A stretch of 39,771 nucleotides of DNA from Candidatus Gastranaerophilales bacterium. GTDB taxonomy: Bacteria > Cyanobacteriota > Vampirovibrionia > Gastranaerophilales > Gastranaerophilaceae. Shown here in pieces: positions 1 through 5,680 of this stretch. Each line of letters begins with the position of its first letter. The first letter of the stretch is position 1. The stretch spans positions 1 through 39,771 of the forward strand of contig CALUPM010000010.1 in assembly GCA_944322665.1 (NCBI GenBank), given 5' to 3'. Under the pieces are notes generated by a model. The model made no database searches. It had not been told where the DNA came from and worked only from the letters and a program-made list of their open reading frames with translations. The translations under genes were made by a program, and so were the position numbers.

Positions 1-48
1 TTGTTGGTCGCTCCGCTGTCGCGGCATTTTGTTTTTTTGTTGTTCACC

Positions 49-122
49 GCATTCTTAGGACGCGAGTCCGAAGAATCTCATCGGGTTTTTAGGGGATCCT
101 TCGGCTAAAGCCTCAGGATGAC
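49..122. repeat. Palindromic intergenic repeat, copy A
   Basis: This imperfect palindrome runs from a CATTCTTAGG arm through CCGAAGAATC, across a T-rich centre, to GGATCCTTCGG and CCTCAGGATGAC. The outer arms pair with each other (CATTCT.AGG with CCTCAGGATG), and so do the inner GAAGAATC/GGATCCTTC arms. The same parts recur at 136-250 and 4782-5020. REP/MITE-like elements of this look occur in many bacterial genomes; mobility or function is not shown by the sequence. Confidence 0.7.
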
Positions 123-135
123 GTATATTTTTCAT

Positions 136-250
136 GTCATTCTGAGGGAGCGTAGCGACCGAAGAATCCCACTGGATTTTAGGAGGATCGTTCGCCCTCT
201 CACAAAACGATACTCAATCGTTTTGTTCGGCAGAGTGGCTCAGGATGACA
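136..250. repeat. Palindromic intergenic repeat, copy B (expanded centre)
   Basis: The element begins GTCATTCTGAGGGAGCG, continues to CGAAGAATCCC, and ends GTGGCTCAGGATGACA, so the outer arms are complementary. Its centre is longer than in the other copies and holds a second hairpin (CAAAACGATACTCAATCGTTTTG, split as CAAAACGAT / ATCGTTTTG at about 201-224). Any reading frame through here is a by-product of the repeat; I call no gene in 1-544. Confidence 0.65.
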
Positions 251-258
251 TAAAATCC

Positions 259-490
259 ATTCAACCCTCCAACTTTTCACCTCTCCTCACGCTTCACACT
301 TCACTTTTCACTTTTCAGACCCCTCACCCGAATTTGTAAGTTCGCATTTGCTCACTAACAAATTCTACCCTCTCCCACAAGGGGCGAGGGAATTGTTTTG
401 CAGCAAACTATTCATCCGTTCAACATTTCAACCCTTCAACTTTTCAACCATTCAACCCCCTTCACTCTTCACCCTTCACCCTTCACTCAG
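259..490. repeat. Pyrimidine-rich TTCAAC/TTCACT degenerate repeat tract
   Basis: Two blocks (259-333 and 417-490) are almost pure C/T/A on the plus strand and consist of short variants such as TTCAACC, CTTCAAC, TTTTCAACC, TTCACTC and CTTCACC in irregular order. A related block lies at 1430-1488. The spacer between the blocks is ordinary sequence. No start codon/ribosome-site pair supports a gene. These tracts may be slippage-prone low-complexity DNA or spacer from a dispersed repeat family. Confidence 0.6.
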
Positions 491-544
491 AGGAGCCTTA
501 ACAACGGAAAATACTCAAAAAAATGCCGCTCTGCCAGAAAAACA

Positions 545-1081
545 CTATCCTTTGTATTTTCTTTTCATGATAACTTTGCCGTTTTCATCGTAGCCGTTTT
601 CCCTGATCCAGTGGGCAATAAGCTTGCCGTCCGGATTAAAAATGAAAGTTTCCTCTTTTGAAACTCTAAGTCCCATAGTGACAAGAGTGCCTTCTGTGTC
701 ATATTTGAAGGATTTGTAAGGATAATTTGTGCGGTCTTTAATCTCAATATGTGTCAGGATTCCGGAATCAGAATAATACCAGACATACAGAGGATTGTCA
801 TGGTACATAACCGCGTAAGAACCATCCGAAAACAACGCTAGCACTCTGTCTTTAAGTTCAACATTACCCTTTAACAGCGCGGTTTTATTATCTTTGTAAT
901 TTTCATCGGCAATATGCGTTAAGAGTGTGAGTCCGTCCGGCTGAACCGCTTCCTGTTTTTTAAGTTCCGCACGGGCGCTCTCTGTCGTATAAGCTACTCC
1001 TCCTGTAAGAAGTGTTTCTGCGGACGAAGGCATCGCTAATATTGCGATAAATAATAAAATAACCGGAATTCTTTTCATCAT
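545..1081 (-). CDS. Secreted YwqK/MORN-like repeat protein, hypothetical
   Basis: A 178-residue protein with a clear signal peptide (residues 1-21, cleaved near PSSA-ETLL) is predicted to be periplasmic or exported. The mature part is a run of short beta-hairpin-like units of the form 'xYxxDGxL' (DGSYAVMYHD, YSDSGILTHIEI, YDTEGTLVTM, NPDGKLIAHW, YDENGKVIMKRKY). This pattern is typical of MORN_2/YwqK antitoxin-like or YD-type repeats, but no catalytic residues are visible and I do not know its function. The gene begins ATGATG with no Shine-Dalgarno sequence. A strong promoter sits directly against the start, so translation may be leaderless. It stands alone, flanked by repeat DNA. Confidence 0.75.
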   Translation of the reverse strand: MMKRIPVILLFIAILAMPSSAETLLTGGVAYTTESARAELKKQEAVQPDGLTLLTHIADENYKDNKTALLKGNVELKDRVLALFSDGSYAVMYHDNPLYVWYYSDSGILTHIEIKDRTNYPYKSFKYDTEGTLVTMGLRVSKEETFIFNPDGKLIAHWIRENGYDENGKVIMKRKYKG

Positions 1082-1086
1082 TAATA

Positions 1087-1115
1087 ATTTTAATAATTTG
1101 AGTAAGATTTGTCAA
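1087..1115 (-). promoter_or_regulatory. Promoter of the YwqK-like gene
   Basis: On the minus strand there is a perfect TTGACA -35 box (1110-1115), a 17-nt spacer and a TAAAAT -10 box (1087-1092). The -10 box ends 5 nt before the first ATG (1081) and 8 nt before the second (1078), so transcription should begin at or inside the start codons. Confidence 0.7.
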
Positions 1116-1199
1116 ATTATAAACGGTGCCGCTCCGGTGTAATCGTGTGTATAATGTTTTTTTTGGGGATACAACTTATAAATAATTATGGAGGCAGAT

Positions 1200-1394
1200 A
1201 TGAAAATTTATCCCGTAAATACAGCGCAGAAAAGTACATTTAAAGGCAGAATGTTTACCGTAAAAAAATTCAAATCCGACACGAAGGATTTTTTTGAAGC
1301 AGCCGGTGTTGTTTGTCTGACAAGCATCCCGATGTTTTTGTATATTGCAGGGTATCATTTGTATGAAAGGTATTTTAAAAACGAAACCTCCTAG
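1200..1394 (+). CDS. Small single-pass membrane protein with TFKG motif
   Basis: This 64-residue protein starts at the ATG at 1200, preceded by GGAGG (1190-1194) at good spacing. An ATG at 1188 in the same frame contains this ribosome site and is therefore less likely. The N-terminal third is polar with the sequence STFKGRMF. Residues of about 38-58 (VVCLTSIPMFLYIAGYHLY) form one hydrophobic span, followed by a short charged tail. I recall short proteins with an N-terminal 'FKG' motif as common in Gastranaerophilales, but their role is unknown. A TATAAT at 1150-1155 could be its -10 box; no good -35 is visible. Confidence 0.65.
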   Translation: MKIYPVNTAQKSTFKGRMFTVKKFKSDTKDFFEAAGVVCLTSIPMFLYIAGYHLYERYFKNETS

Positions 1395-1429
1395 TGCCCC
1401 AGCGCCTTAGTATCTTTTTCCGTAACAAA

Positions 1430-1488
1430 CCGTTCACCCGTTCAATTTTTCAACCATTTACCCTTTCAACTCTCTTCACTCCTCACTT
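1430..1488. repeat. Pyrimidine-rich TTCAC/TTCAA tract
   Basis: This is a third block of the C/T-rich family (compare 259-490), with units such as GTTCACCCGTTCAA, TTTCAACC, CTTTCAAC, CTTCACTCC. It ends just before the phosphatase gene, and one of its TTCACT units falls at the expected -35 position of that gene's promoter. Confidence 0.55.
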
Positions 1489-1502
1489 TTTTAAGTTATA
1501 AT
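1475..1502 (+). promoter_or_regulatory. Promoter of the HAD phosphatase gene
   Basis: A perfect TATAAT (1497-1502) follows TTCACT (1475-1480, 4 of 6 matches to TTGACA) with 16 nt between. The -10 box ends 6 nt before the ATG at 1509 and no Shine-Dalgarno sequence is present, which predicts a leaderless transcript. Confidence 0.55.
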
Positions 1503-1508
1503 TATGAT

Positions 1509-2159
1509 ATGGTAAAAGGTGCGATTTTTGATTTAGACGGAACACTTCTGTACACGCTGGAGGATTTGAAAGACAGTGTGAATTTTGCGCTTAAAAAATT
1601 CAACTGCCCTGAAAGAACTCTTGATGAAGTCAGAAATTTCGTCGGAAACGGCGTCAGGCTTTTGATGGAACGCGCCATGCCTTATGGCGTTGAAAATCCG
1701 GATTTTGAAGAGTGTCTGAAATGTTTTAAAGAACATTACGCAAAAAATATGTACAATAAAACAAAACCTTTTGACGGAATTGTTGAAATGCTTGAAACGT
1801 TGCAAGCTCGCGGATATAAAACGGCTGTTGTGTCAAATAAATTTGATGCGGCGGTTAAAGAACTATGCAAAAATTATTTCGGAAACAAAATTGAAATTGC
1901 AATCGGAGAATCGGAAGCTGAAGGTATCAGGAAAAAACCTTATCCTGACAGTGTTCTGAAAGCCATGGAAATTTTGGGCTGCGAAAAAGACAACACTTTT
2001 TACATCGGAGATTCCGAAGTCGACATTGAAACCGCCCGAAACTGCGGTCTGAAATGTATCAGCGTCACATGGGGCTACAAAAATGAAAAATATCTGAAAG
2101 ATACGGGCGCAAAACTTATTGCACAAAAACCTTCAGATATTTTGAAAATTTTAAAATAA
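1509..2159 (+). CDS. gph: HAD-IA phosphatase, phosphoglycolate phosphatase-like
   Basis: This 216-residue haloacid-dehalogenase family hydrolase has motif I FDLDGTLLYT (nucleophile Asp8, acid/base Asp10), a helical cap domain (about residues 17-85), motif II VVSNK, the motif III lysine in RKKPYPDSV, and motif IV YIGDSEVDIETARNCG. Length and order match Gph/PGP phosphatases that remove phosphate from 2-phosphoglycolate in DNA-damage or C2 salvage. Related enzymes act on other small phosphates (PpaX on pyrophosphate, YjjG on nucleotides), so the substrate is not certain. The second motif I residue after DLDGT is LYT rather than the usual LVDS/LIDT, a mild variation. It has its own promoter and no ribosome site. 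It converges on the flavoprotein gene, 7 nt apart. Confidence 0.88.
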   Translation: MVKGAIFDLDGTLLYTLEDLKDSVNFALKKFNCPERTLDEVRNFVGNGVRLLMERAMPYGVENPDFEECLKCFKEHYAKNMYNKTKPFDGIVEMLETLQARGYKTAVVSNKFDAAVKELCKNYFGNKIEIAIGESEAEGIRKKPYPDSVLKAMEILGCEKDNTFYIGDSEVDIETARNCGLKCISVTWGYKNEKYLKDTGAKLIAQKPSDILKILK

Positions 2160-2166
2160 CCGCACA

Positions 2167-2742
2167 TCATGCGTTCAATTTTTGAATAAGCATCAAAATA
2201 TTTTCGCCGAGATTTTTCATATTTGCCATAGCTTCGGCGTCAGAACTTACTTCTCCCTTATCGCGTCCGAACCCGAAGTTCCAGTAAGTAGAACCGGGAA
2301 TTATCATCTCGGACATTAACATCATTTCATGGATACTTGCCTGAATAAAGCTTCCGCCGCCTCTTCTTTCGGCAATTACAGCCGCACCTGCTTTGTGTCT
2401 GAAAAGTTTACCGTTTGCCGATGCCACAATGCCTGCTCTGTCGATTAACGCTTTCAATTCAGGCGTCATGTTGCCGTAGTATGAAGGGGTGCCCCAGATT
2501 ATCGCATCTGCAGTGAACAAGTCTTCAAGAATATCATTCACAATATCATCATTGAATGCGCATTTTCTGTTTGCCAGCTTTCCGCAAGCCCAGCAGCCGC
2601 GGCATCCGTGGATATTCTGACCTCCGACCTGTATAATTTTTGTTTCAACTCCGGCTTCTTTTAACGGTTCTAATACAGCGTTCAACATAATTTCTGTGTT
2701 TCCGCCTCTGCGAGGGCTTCCGTTTATTGCAACAACCTTCAT
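2167..2742 (-). CDS. Iron-sulfur flavoprotein / NADPH-dependent FMN reductase
   Basis: A 191-residue flavodoxin-fold protein. The N-terminal INGSPRRGGNTE binds the FMN phosphate, and IIWGTPSYYGNMTPELKALID is the family's second flavin-contact region. Cys47, Cys50, Cys53 and Cys61 form the compact CX2CX2CX7C motif of iron-sulfur flavoproteins (Isf), so a [4Fe-4S] cluster is likely. In anaerobes these proteins pass electrons from ferredoxin or NAD(P)H to oxygen, peroxide, quinones or other acceptors. It is the last gene of the thioesterase-GNAT-flavoprotein operon. Its start overlaps the preceding stop by one base (TAATG), indicating translational coupling, and GAGGAG lies upstream inside the previous gene. 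Confidence 0.85.
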   Translation of the reverse strand: MKVVAINGSPRRGGNTEIMLNAVLEPLKEAGVETKIIQVGGQNIHGCRGCWACGKLANRKCAFNDDIVNDILEDLFTADAIIWGTPSYYGNMTPELKALIDRAGIVASANGKLFRHKAGAAVIAERRGGGSFIQASIHEMMLMSEMIIPGSTYWNFGFGRDKGEVSSDAEAMANMKNLGENILMLIQKLNA

Positions 2743-3248
2743 TATATATTCTCCTCTTTTATCTCATATTCCATTAAGTAATCATCCATTTCATACCCGT
2801 TTCCTATGTTTGTGATTAACGGATGAAGAGAGCGAAACCCCCATTTTTCATATATCTCAATTGTTTTTATATTATGCTTGTTCACTGTAAGATGAATTTT
2901 GTTCAAATTGTGTTCTTTTGCGATGTTTTTTATTATTTCAAACACCATTCTGCCGATACCTTTGTATCTGTAATCTTTTGCTATATAAAATTTTGATAAA
3001 AACAAATTATCTTCCTGCGGTTCAATGCCGAAATAACCGATTTTTTTGCCGTCTTCCGTTATAAAATAGTAAGAATAATTTCCGTGTTCAATCTGATCAT
3101 TCAATGCTATTTCAGACTGAAATTTATTCACCATATAATATATCTGGCCGAGTGTCATAATAGAGTGCCAGTATTCAAACCAGATTTCTTTTGCAAGAGC
3201 TGCAAGCTCTTTAATGTCGTTCTTTTCAACTTTTATTATATCTATCAT
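2742..3248 (-). CDS. GNAT family N-acetyltransferase
   Basis: A 168-residue single GNAT domain. The acetyl-CoA pyrophosphate loop is visible as DYRYKGIGRMVFEII (the Q/RxxGxG/A signature), preceded by the core strand LFLSKFYIAKD and followed by IHLTVNKHNIKTIEIYEKWGF, which is typical of motif B. The substrate cannot be read from the sequence; small molecules, peptides and antibiotics are all possible for this fold. It is the middle gene of a three-gene operon: 9 nt after the thioesterase stop with a GAGGT ribosome site, and overlapping the flavoprotein start by 1 nt. Confidence 0.85.
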   Translation of the reverse strand: MIDIIKVEKNDIKELAALAKEIWFEYWHSIMTLGQIYYMVNKFQSEIALNDQIEHGNYSYYFITEDGKKIGYFGIEPQEDNLFLSKFYIAKDYRYKGIGRMVFEIIKNIAKEHNLNKIHLTVNKHNIKTIEIYEKWGFRSLHPLITNIGNGYEMDDYLMEYEIKEENI

Positions 3249-3257
3249 TTTTTACCT

Positions 3258-3986
3258 CTAATACCATACTGCATTTATCAGGCACAATTCTTCGCCGGTA
3301 TCGCTGTTTTTTAATTCATGCAGCGTGTGAAATTCGTCAATCAATTGTATCTGCGAGCGAACACCCTTACCGGATTTTATTTCCTTTTTAAAAATTATAT
3401 CAAGAGATTTTAAATAATGCGAGCTTCTAAAATCAAATCCAAGCGGTTCCAAAGCCCAGATTATATAGTTGCAGTTATTTGCATGACAGTTGACATCTAT
3501 ATCTTCATATCTTACAGCAAAAACCGATTCAATATCAACTTTTTCCGGAGCAAAAATCTTTGTAAAAGTTAAATCCCCGTTTCTTTTTTGATACTGCGGC
3601 ATATCAGGGTTATACTCAAGAGCAGCACCTATGTTTGCAGGTTTGCCGGTAACGGTATCCACAAGCGACCACGAACTTGCGGCTCTGGCAAGACGCACAT
3701 CTTCACTCCAGAGTTCAAAATCACGAAAAGCAAAAATTTTGTTGTATCCTCTCGGCTGTGTTTTTAGTGTAAGATTATACAGCCCGACAGGGTATTTTTC
3801 AAATTCTATCCGGTATTTAAGCAAAAACCACGCAAGATTTTTTTTAGAGATATAAGAATATCCGAACCCGAGATTTTCGGCATTTTCACTTGCCATATCC
3901 TGAAAAAAATTCAATAATACCGACGGCTTAAGCGCCAGCTTGTAGTCCATTTCGGAATATCTGACTTTTATACTCTCTTCAAACAT
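3258..3986 (-). CDS. Acyl-ACP thioesterase (FatA-like, double hotdog)
   Basis: This 242-residue protein matches the bacterial/plant acyl-ACP thioesterase family, which releases free fatty acids from acyl-ACP in the cytoplasm. The N-terminal hotdog starts VRYSEMDYKLALKPSVLLNF. The second hotdog carries the active-site segment EDIDVNCHANNCNYIIWALE at residues 161-180, which aligns with the plant DxNxHVNNxxYxxW signature (Asp164, Asn166, His168 present). It leads an operon with a GNAT enzyme and an iron-sulfur flavoprotein. The ATG sits 6 nt after an extended -10 box and lacks a Shine-Dalgarno sequence, so initiation may be leaderless. Chain-length preference cannot be judged. Confidence 0.88.
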   Translation of the reverse strand: MFEESIKVRYSEMDYKLALKPSVLLNFFQDMASENAENLGFGYSYISKKNLAWFLLKYRIEFEKYPVGLYNLTLKTQPRGYNKIFAFRDFELWSEDVRLARAASSWSLVDTVTGKPANIGAALEYNPDMPQYQKRNGDLTFTKIFAPEKVDIESVFAVRYEDIDVNCHANNCNYIIWALEPLGFDFRSSHYLKSLDIIFKKEIKSGKGVRSQIQLIDEFHTLHELKNSDTGEELCLINAVWY

Positions 3987-3992
3987 GTATTC

Positions 3993-4001
3993 ATTCTATC
4001 A
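3993..4001 (-). promoter_or_regulatory. Extended -10 promoter of the thioesterase operon
   Basis: On the minus strand TGATAGAAT is an extended -10 element (TGn plus TAGAAT, 5 of 6 matches). It ends 6 nt before the ATG at 3986. No convincing -35 box is present, as is common for extended -10 promoters. Confidence 0.5.
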
Positions 4002-4049
4002 CAAACCGCTGTGTTTGGCTTTTGATTACAAAAAATTAAATTTTCAAAA

Positions 4050-4673
4050 TTATATTTTTTCAAAAAACTCTTTGCCTTTTTTACAAATCGGGCAAACATA
4101 AGTATCGGGTTCTTTTGTTATATCGCCTTCGTAAATATATCCGCAGATTTTGCAGCGGTAGGCAAGTTTTGAATCAGTTGTTTCTTTCCTGTATGTCGGA
4201 GCATTTTTAGGACTCAAACCTTTTTTAACCGCGTGATAATAAGCATAAGTCATCGGAATTTCTTCATGAAGCATTTTTGAATCTGTTATTTTCCCTAAAA
4301 ATATCGTGTGGGTTTCCGTTTCGAGTTTTCCTGTGACTTCGCAGACCACATACCCGATGGAATCCTCCAGAACAGGCAAACCGTCTGCAATTATTGTTTT
4401 AAAATTTTGGAATTTGTCGACATCTTTTCCTGATTGAAACCCGAATACCGGAATAATATTATCATCAATGTCAACGCCAAGAATAGATAGGGCAAACTTG
4501 CCTGATTCCTGAATACATTTGTTTGTAAAGTTTGAATGATGAATGCTTACGGCAATTGTGTCATACGTCACCTGTATTGCGCTGTTGGCAATACAACCTG
4601 CCGGACGTTCCTTGCAAACCGATGAAACTACATAAACCCCGTATGACATTTTGTTCAAAACCTGTGTATCCAT
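4050..4673 (-). CDS. Flavin reductase-rubredoxin fusion (high-molecular-weight rubredoxin)
   Basis: This 207-residue two-domain redox protein has a flavin-reductase-like FMN-binding split barrel at residues 1-150, with typical GCIANSAIQVTYDTIAVSI and GKFALSILG segments. Residues 172-207 form a short rubredoxin domain, with iron ligands Cys174/Cys177 (CKICGY) and Cys194/Cys197 (CPIC). The short inter-knuckle loop is of the rubrerythrin-tail type rather than classical rubredoxin. Family members (Hrb/Nrox of clostridia and Moorella) carry electrons from NAD(P)H to flavodiiron proteins to reduce O2 or NO. No such partner is in this window. AAGGAG precedes the ATG. The promoter at 4708-4736 suggests monocistronic expression. 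Confidence 0.88.
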   Translation of the reverse strand: MDTQVLNKMSYGVYVVSSVCKERPAGCIANSAIQVTYDTIAVSIHHSNFTNKCIQESGKFALSILGVDIDDNIIPVFGFQSGKDVDKFQNFKTIIADGLPVLEDSIGYVVCEVTGKLETETHTIFLGKITDSKMLHEEIPMTYAYYHAVKKGLSPKNAPTYRKETTDSKLAYRCKICGYIYEGDITKEPDTYVCPICKKGKEFFEKI

Positions 4674-4707
4674 ATAAAATCTCCTTAAATTCCATGTTTT
4701 ATATTAA

Positions 4708-4736
4708 ATAATACTCTCTTTTTTAAAATTTTTCAA
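4708..4736 (-). promoter_or_regulatory. Promoter of the rubredoxin fusion gene
   Basis: On the minus strand TTGAAA (4731-4736), 17 nt and TATTAT (4708-4713) form a good sigma-70-type promoter. It gives a leader of roughly 27 nt that contains the AAGGAG ribosome site. Confidence 0.65.
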
Positions 4737-4781
4737 ATTTTTAAATCCGGACTTATATAGCAGATTCTGCAGATACTGTCT

Positions 4782-4860
4782 GTCATTCTGAGGACGAATA
4801 CCCGAGAAGAATCCCATTATGTTTTTTAAGAAGATCCTTCGGCTAAAGCCTCAGGATGAC
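4782..4860. repeat. Palindromic intergenic repeat, copy C
   Basis: The element starts GTCATTCTGAGGACGAATA, passes GAAGAATCCC, a T-rich centre and GATCCTTCGGCTAAAGCC, and ends TCAGGATGAC. Its right half matches copy A (98-122) almost base for base. The arms fold into a long imperfect hairpin. Confidence 0.7.
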
Positions 4861-5025
4861 AACCGTTTTTAAGAGGAGCCTTCGCCTGCGGCTCAGGATG
4901 ACGTATATTCTTCATGTCTTTCTGAGGGCGAATGCCCGAAGAATCTCATCGCACTACTTTACGTCATTCTGAGAGAGCGCAAGACCGAAGAATCTTCCGG
5001 GATTTTGAGGGGTTCCTTCGGCTTT
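4861..5025. repeat. Cluster of partial palindromic repeats
   Basis: Three more pieces of the same family follow: a right half ending GGCTCAGGATGAC (4867-4902), a left half GTCTTTCTGAGGGCGAATGCCCGAAG (from 4916, split here as GTCTTTCTGAGG / GCGAATGCCCGAAG), and a further copy from GTCATTCTGAGAGAGCGC (4963) to GGGGTTCCTTCGGC (about 5023). The left half has an inserted local hairpin GGGCGAATGCCC. The rest of the gap to the chaperone gene (5026-5182) contains the terminator listed below and nothing else I can support. Confidence 0.6.
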
Positions 5026-5124
5026 TCGCACCCGCACAATAAACAGGTAGAGCTTATGCCTTTCACCCTCTGCTCGTGCACCTCCGGACAACGCAATTTT
5101 GAATATTTATATCTTTCTTAAAAA

Positions 5125-5161
5125 CAAAAAGCACCTTGAAAAATTTCAAGATTGCTTTTTG
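5125..5161 (-). terminator. Rho-independent terminator after the adhesin-chaperone operon
   Basis: On the minus strand CAAAAAGC pairs with GCTTTTTG, and an inner stem CTTGAAA/TTTCAAG is separated by a small internal loop. The stem is followed by TTTTTGTTTTT. It lies 22 nt beyond the stop codon of the Skp-like gene. Confidence 0.7.
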
Positions 5162-5182
5162 TATCTAAATATTGATTTATTA

Positions 5183-5644
5183 CTACTTAACAGCCTTTGA
5201 AATTTCTGCTGTTATATCCTCCCCGCCGTATAAAACGCTTGATTTTGATAAAACAAGAGTGTAGCCTTTGGCTTTTGCCTGTGCGGCGATTGTTGATGTG
5301 ATATTTTTATCAATTTCAGACAACTTGGCGGTATAATCTTTTGCATTTGCTTCTTTCTTTTTGGCAAGTTCATCATTGTATTTTTTCAAAAGCTTCTGGC
5401 GGTTTGCGTCAGTAGATTGTTTTTTTATGTCAGCATTAACAGTTTCCAGCCATTTGTTAAGTTCCTGAGCCTTTTTATCCTGTTCGTCTTTAAGTTTTTT
5501 TACCTGTGTCGACTTTGCTATAACTGACGGAACATCAACTACCGCAACTTTTGATGTAATATCCGAAAATGCTGCCCCGCAGGAACCGATTGCAATTCCG
5601 GCTGCCAGAAATATTGCCGGTAAAACTTTTGAATTGATTTTCAT
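5183..5644 (-). CDS. Skp/OmpH-family periplasmic chaperone
   Basis: A 153-residue protein with a signal peptide (residues 1-27, MKINSKVLPAIFLAAGIAIG...AAFS). The mature protein has the Skp/OmpH layout: an N-terminal strand VAVVDVPSVIAKS, a charged helical hairpin with heptad character (about residues 47-115, rich in Lys/Glu/Asp), and a C-terminal strand region YTLVLSKSSVLYGGEDIT that matches the conserved 'lvl.k.avlyg..DIT' ending. Skp trimers hold unfolded outer-membrane or secreted proteins in the periplasm. It lies 36 nt after the giant adhesin gene on the same strand, with an AAAGGA ribosome site. It is therefore probably cotranscribed and may serve that adhesin or its transporter. Confidence 0.85.
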   Translation of the reverse strand: MKINSKVLPAIFLAAGIAIGSCGAAFSDITSKVAVVDVPSVIAKSTQVKKLKDEQDKKAQELNKWLETVNADIKKQSTDANRQKLLKKYNDELAKKKEANAKDYTAKLSEIDKNITSTIAAQAKAKGYTLVLSKSSVLYGGEDITAEISKAVK

Positions 5645-5680
5645 TTTTTGTCCTTTCTTTTTCGCTTAATACACTCTTTT

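Noticed and set aside
259-490. CRISPR array
   Set aside because: The repeat units are 6-9 nt, irregular and without unique spacers of constant length; no cas genes are present.
118-661. Short plus-strand open frames in the first 660 bp
   Set aside because: They run through palindromic repeats and C/T-rich tracts, have no ribosome site and give low-complexity peptides (Ser/Thr/Phe/Pro/Leu).
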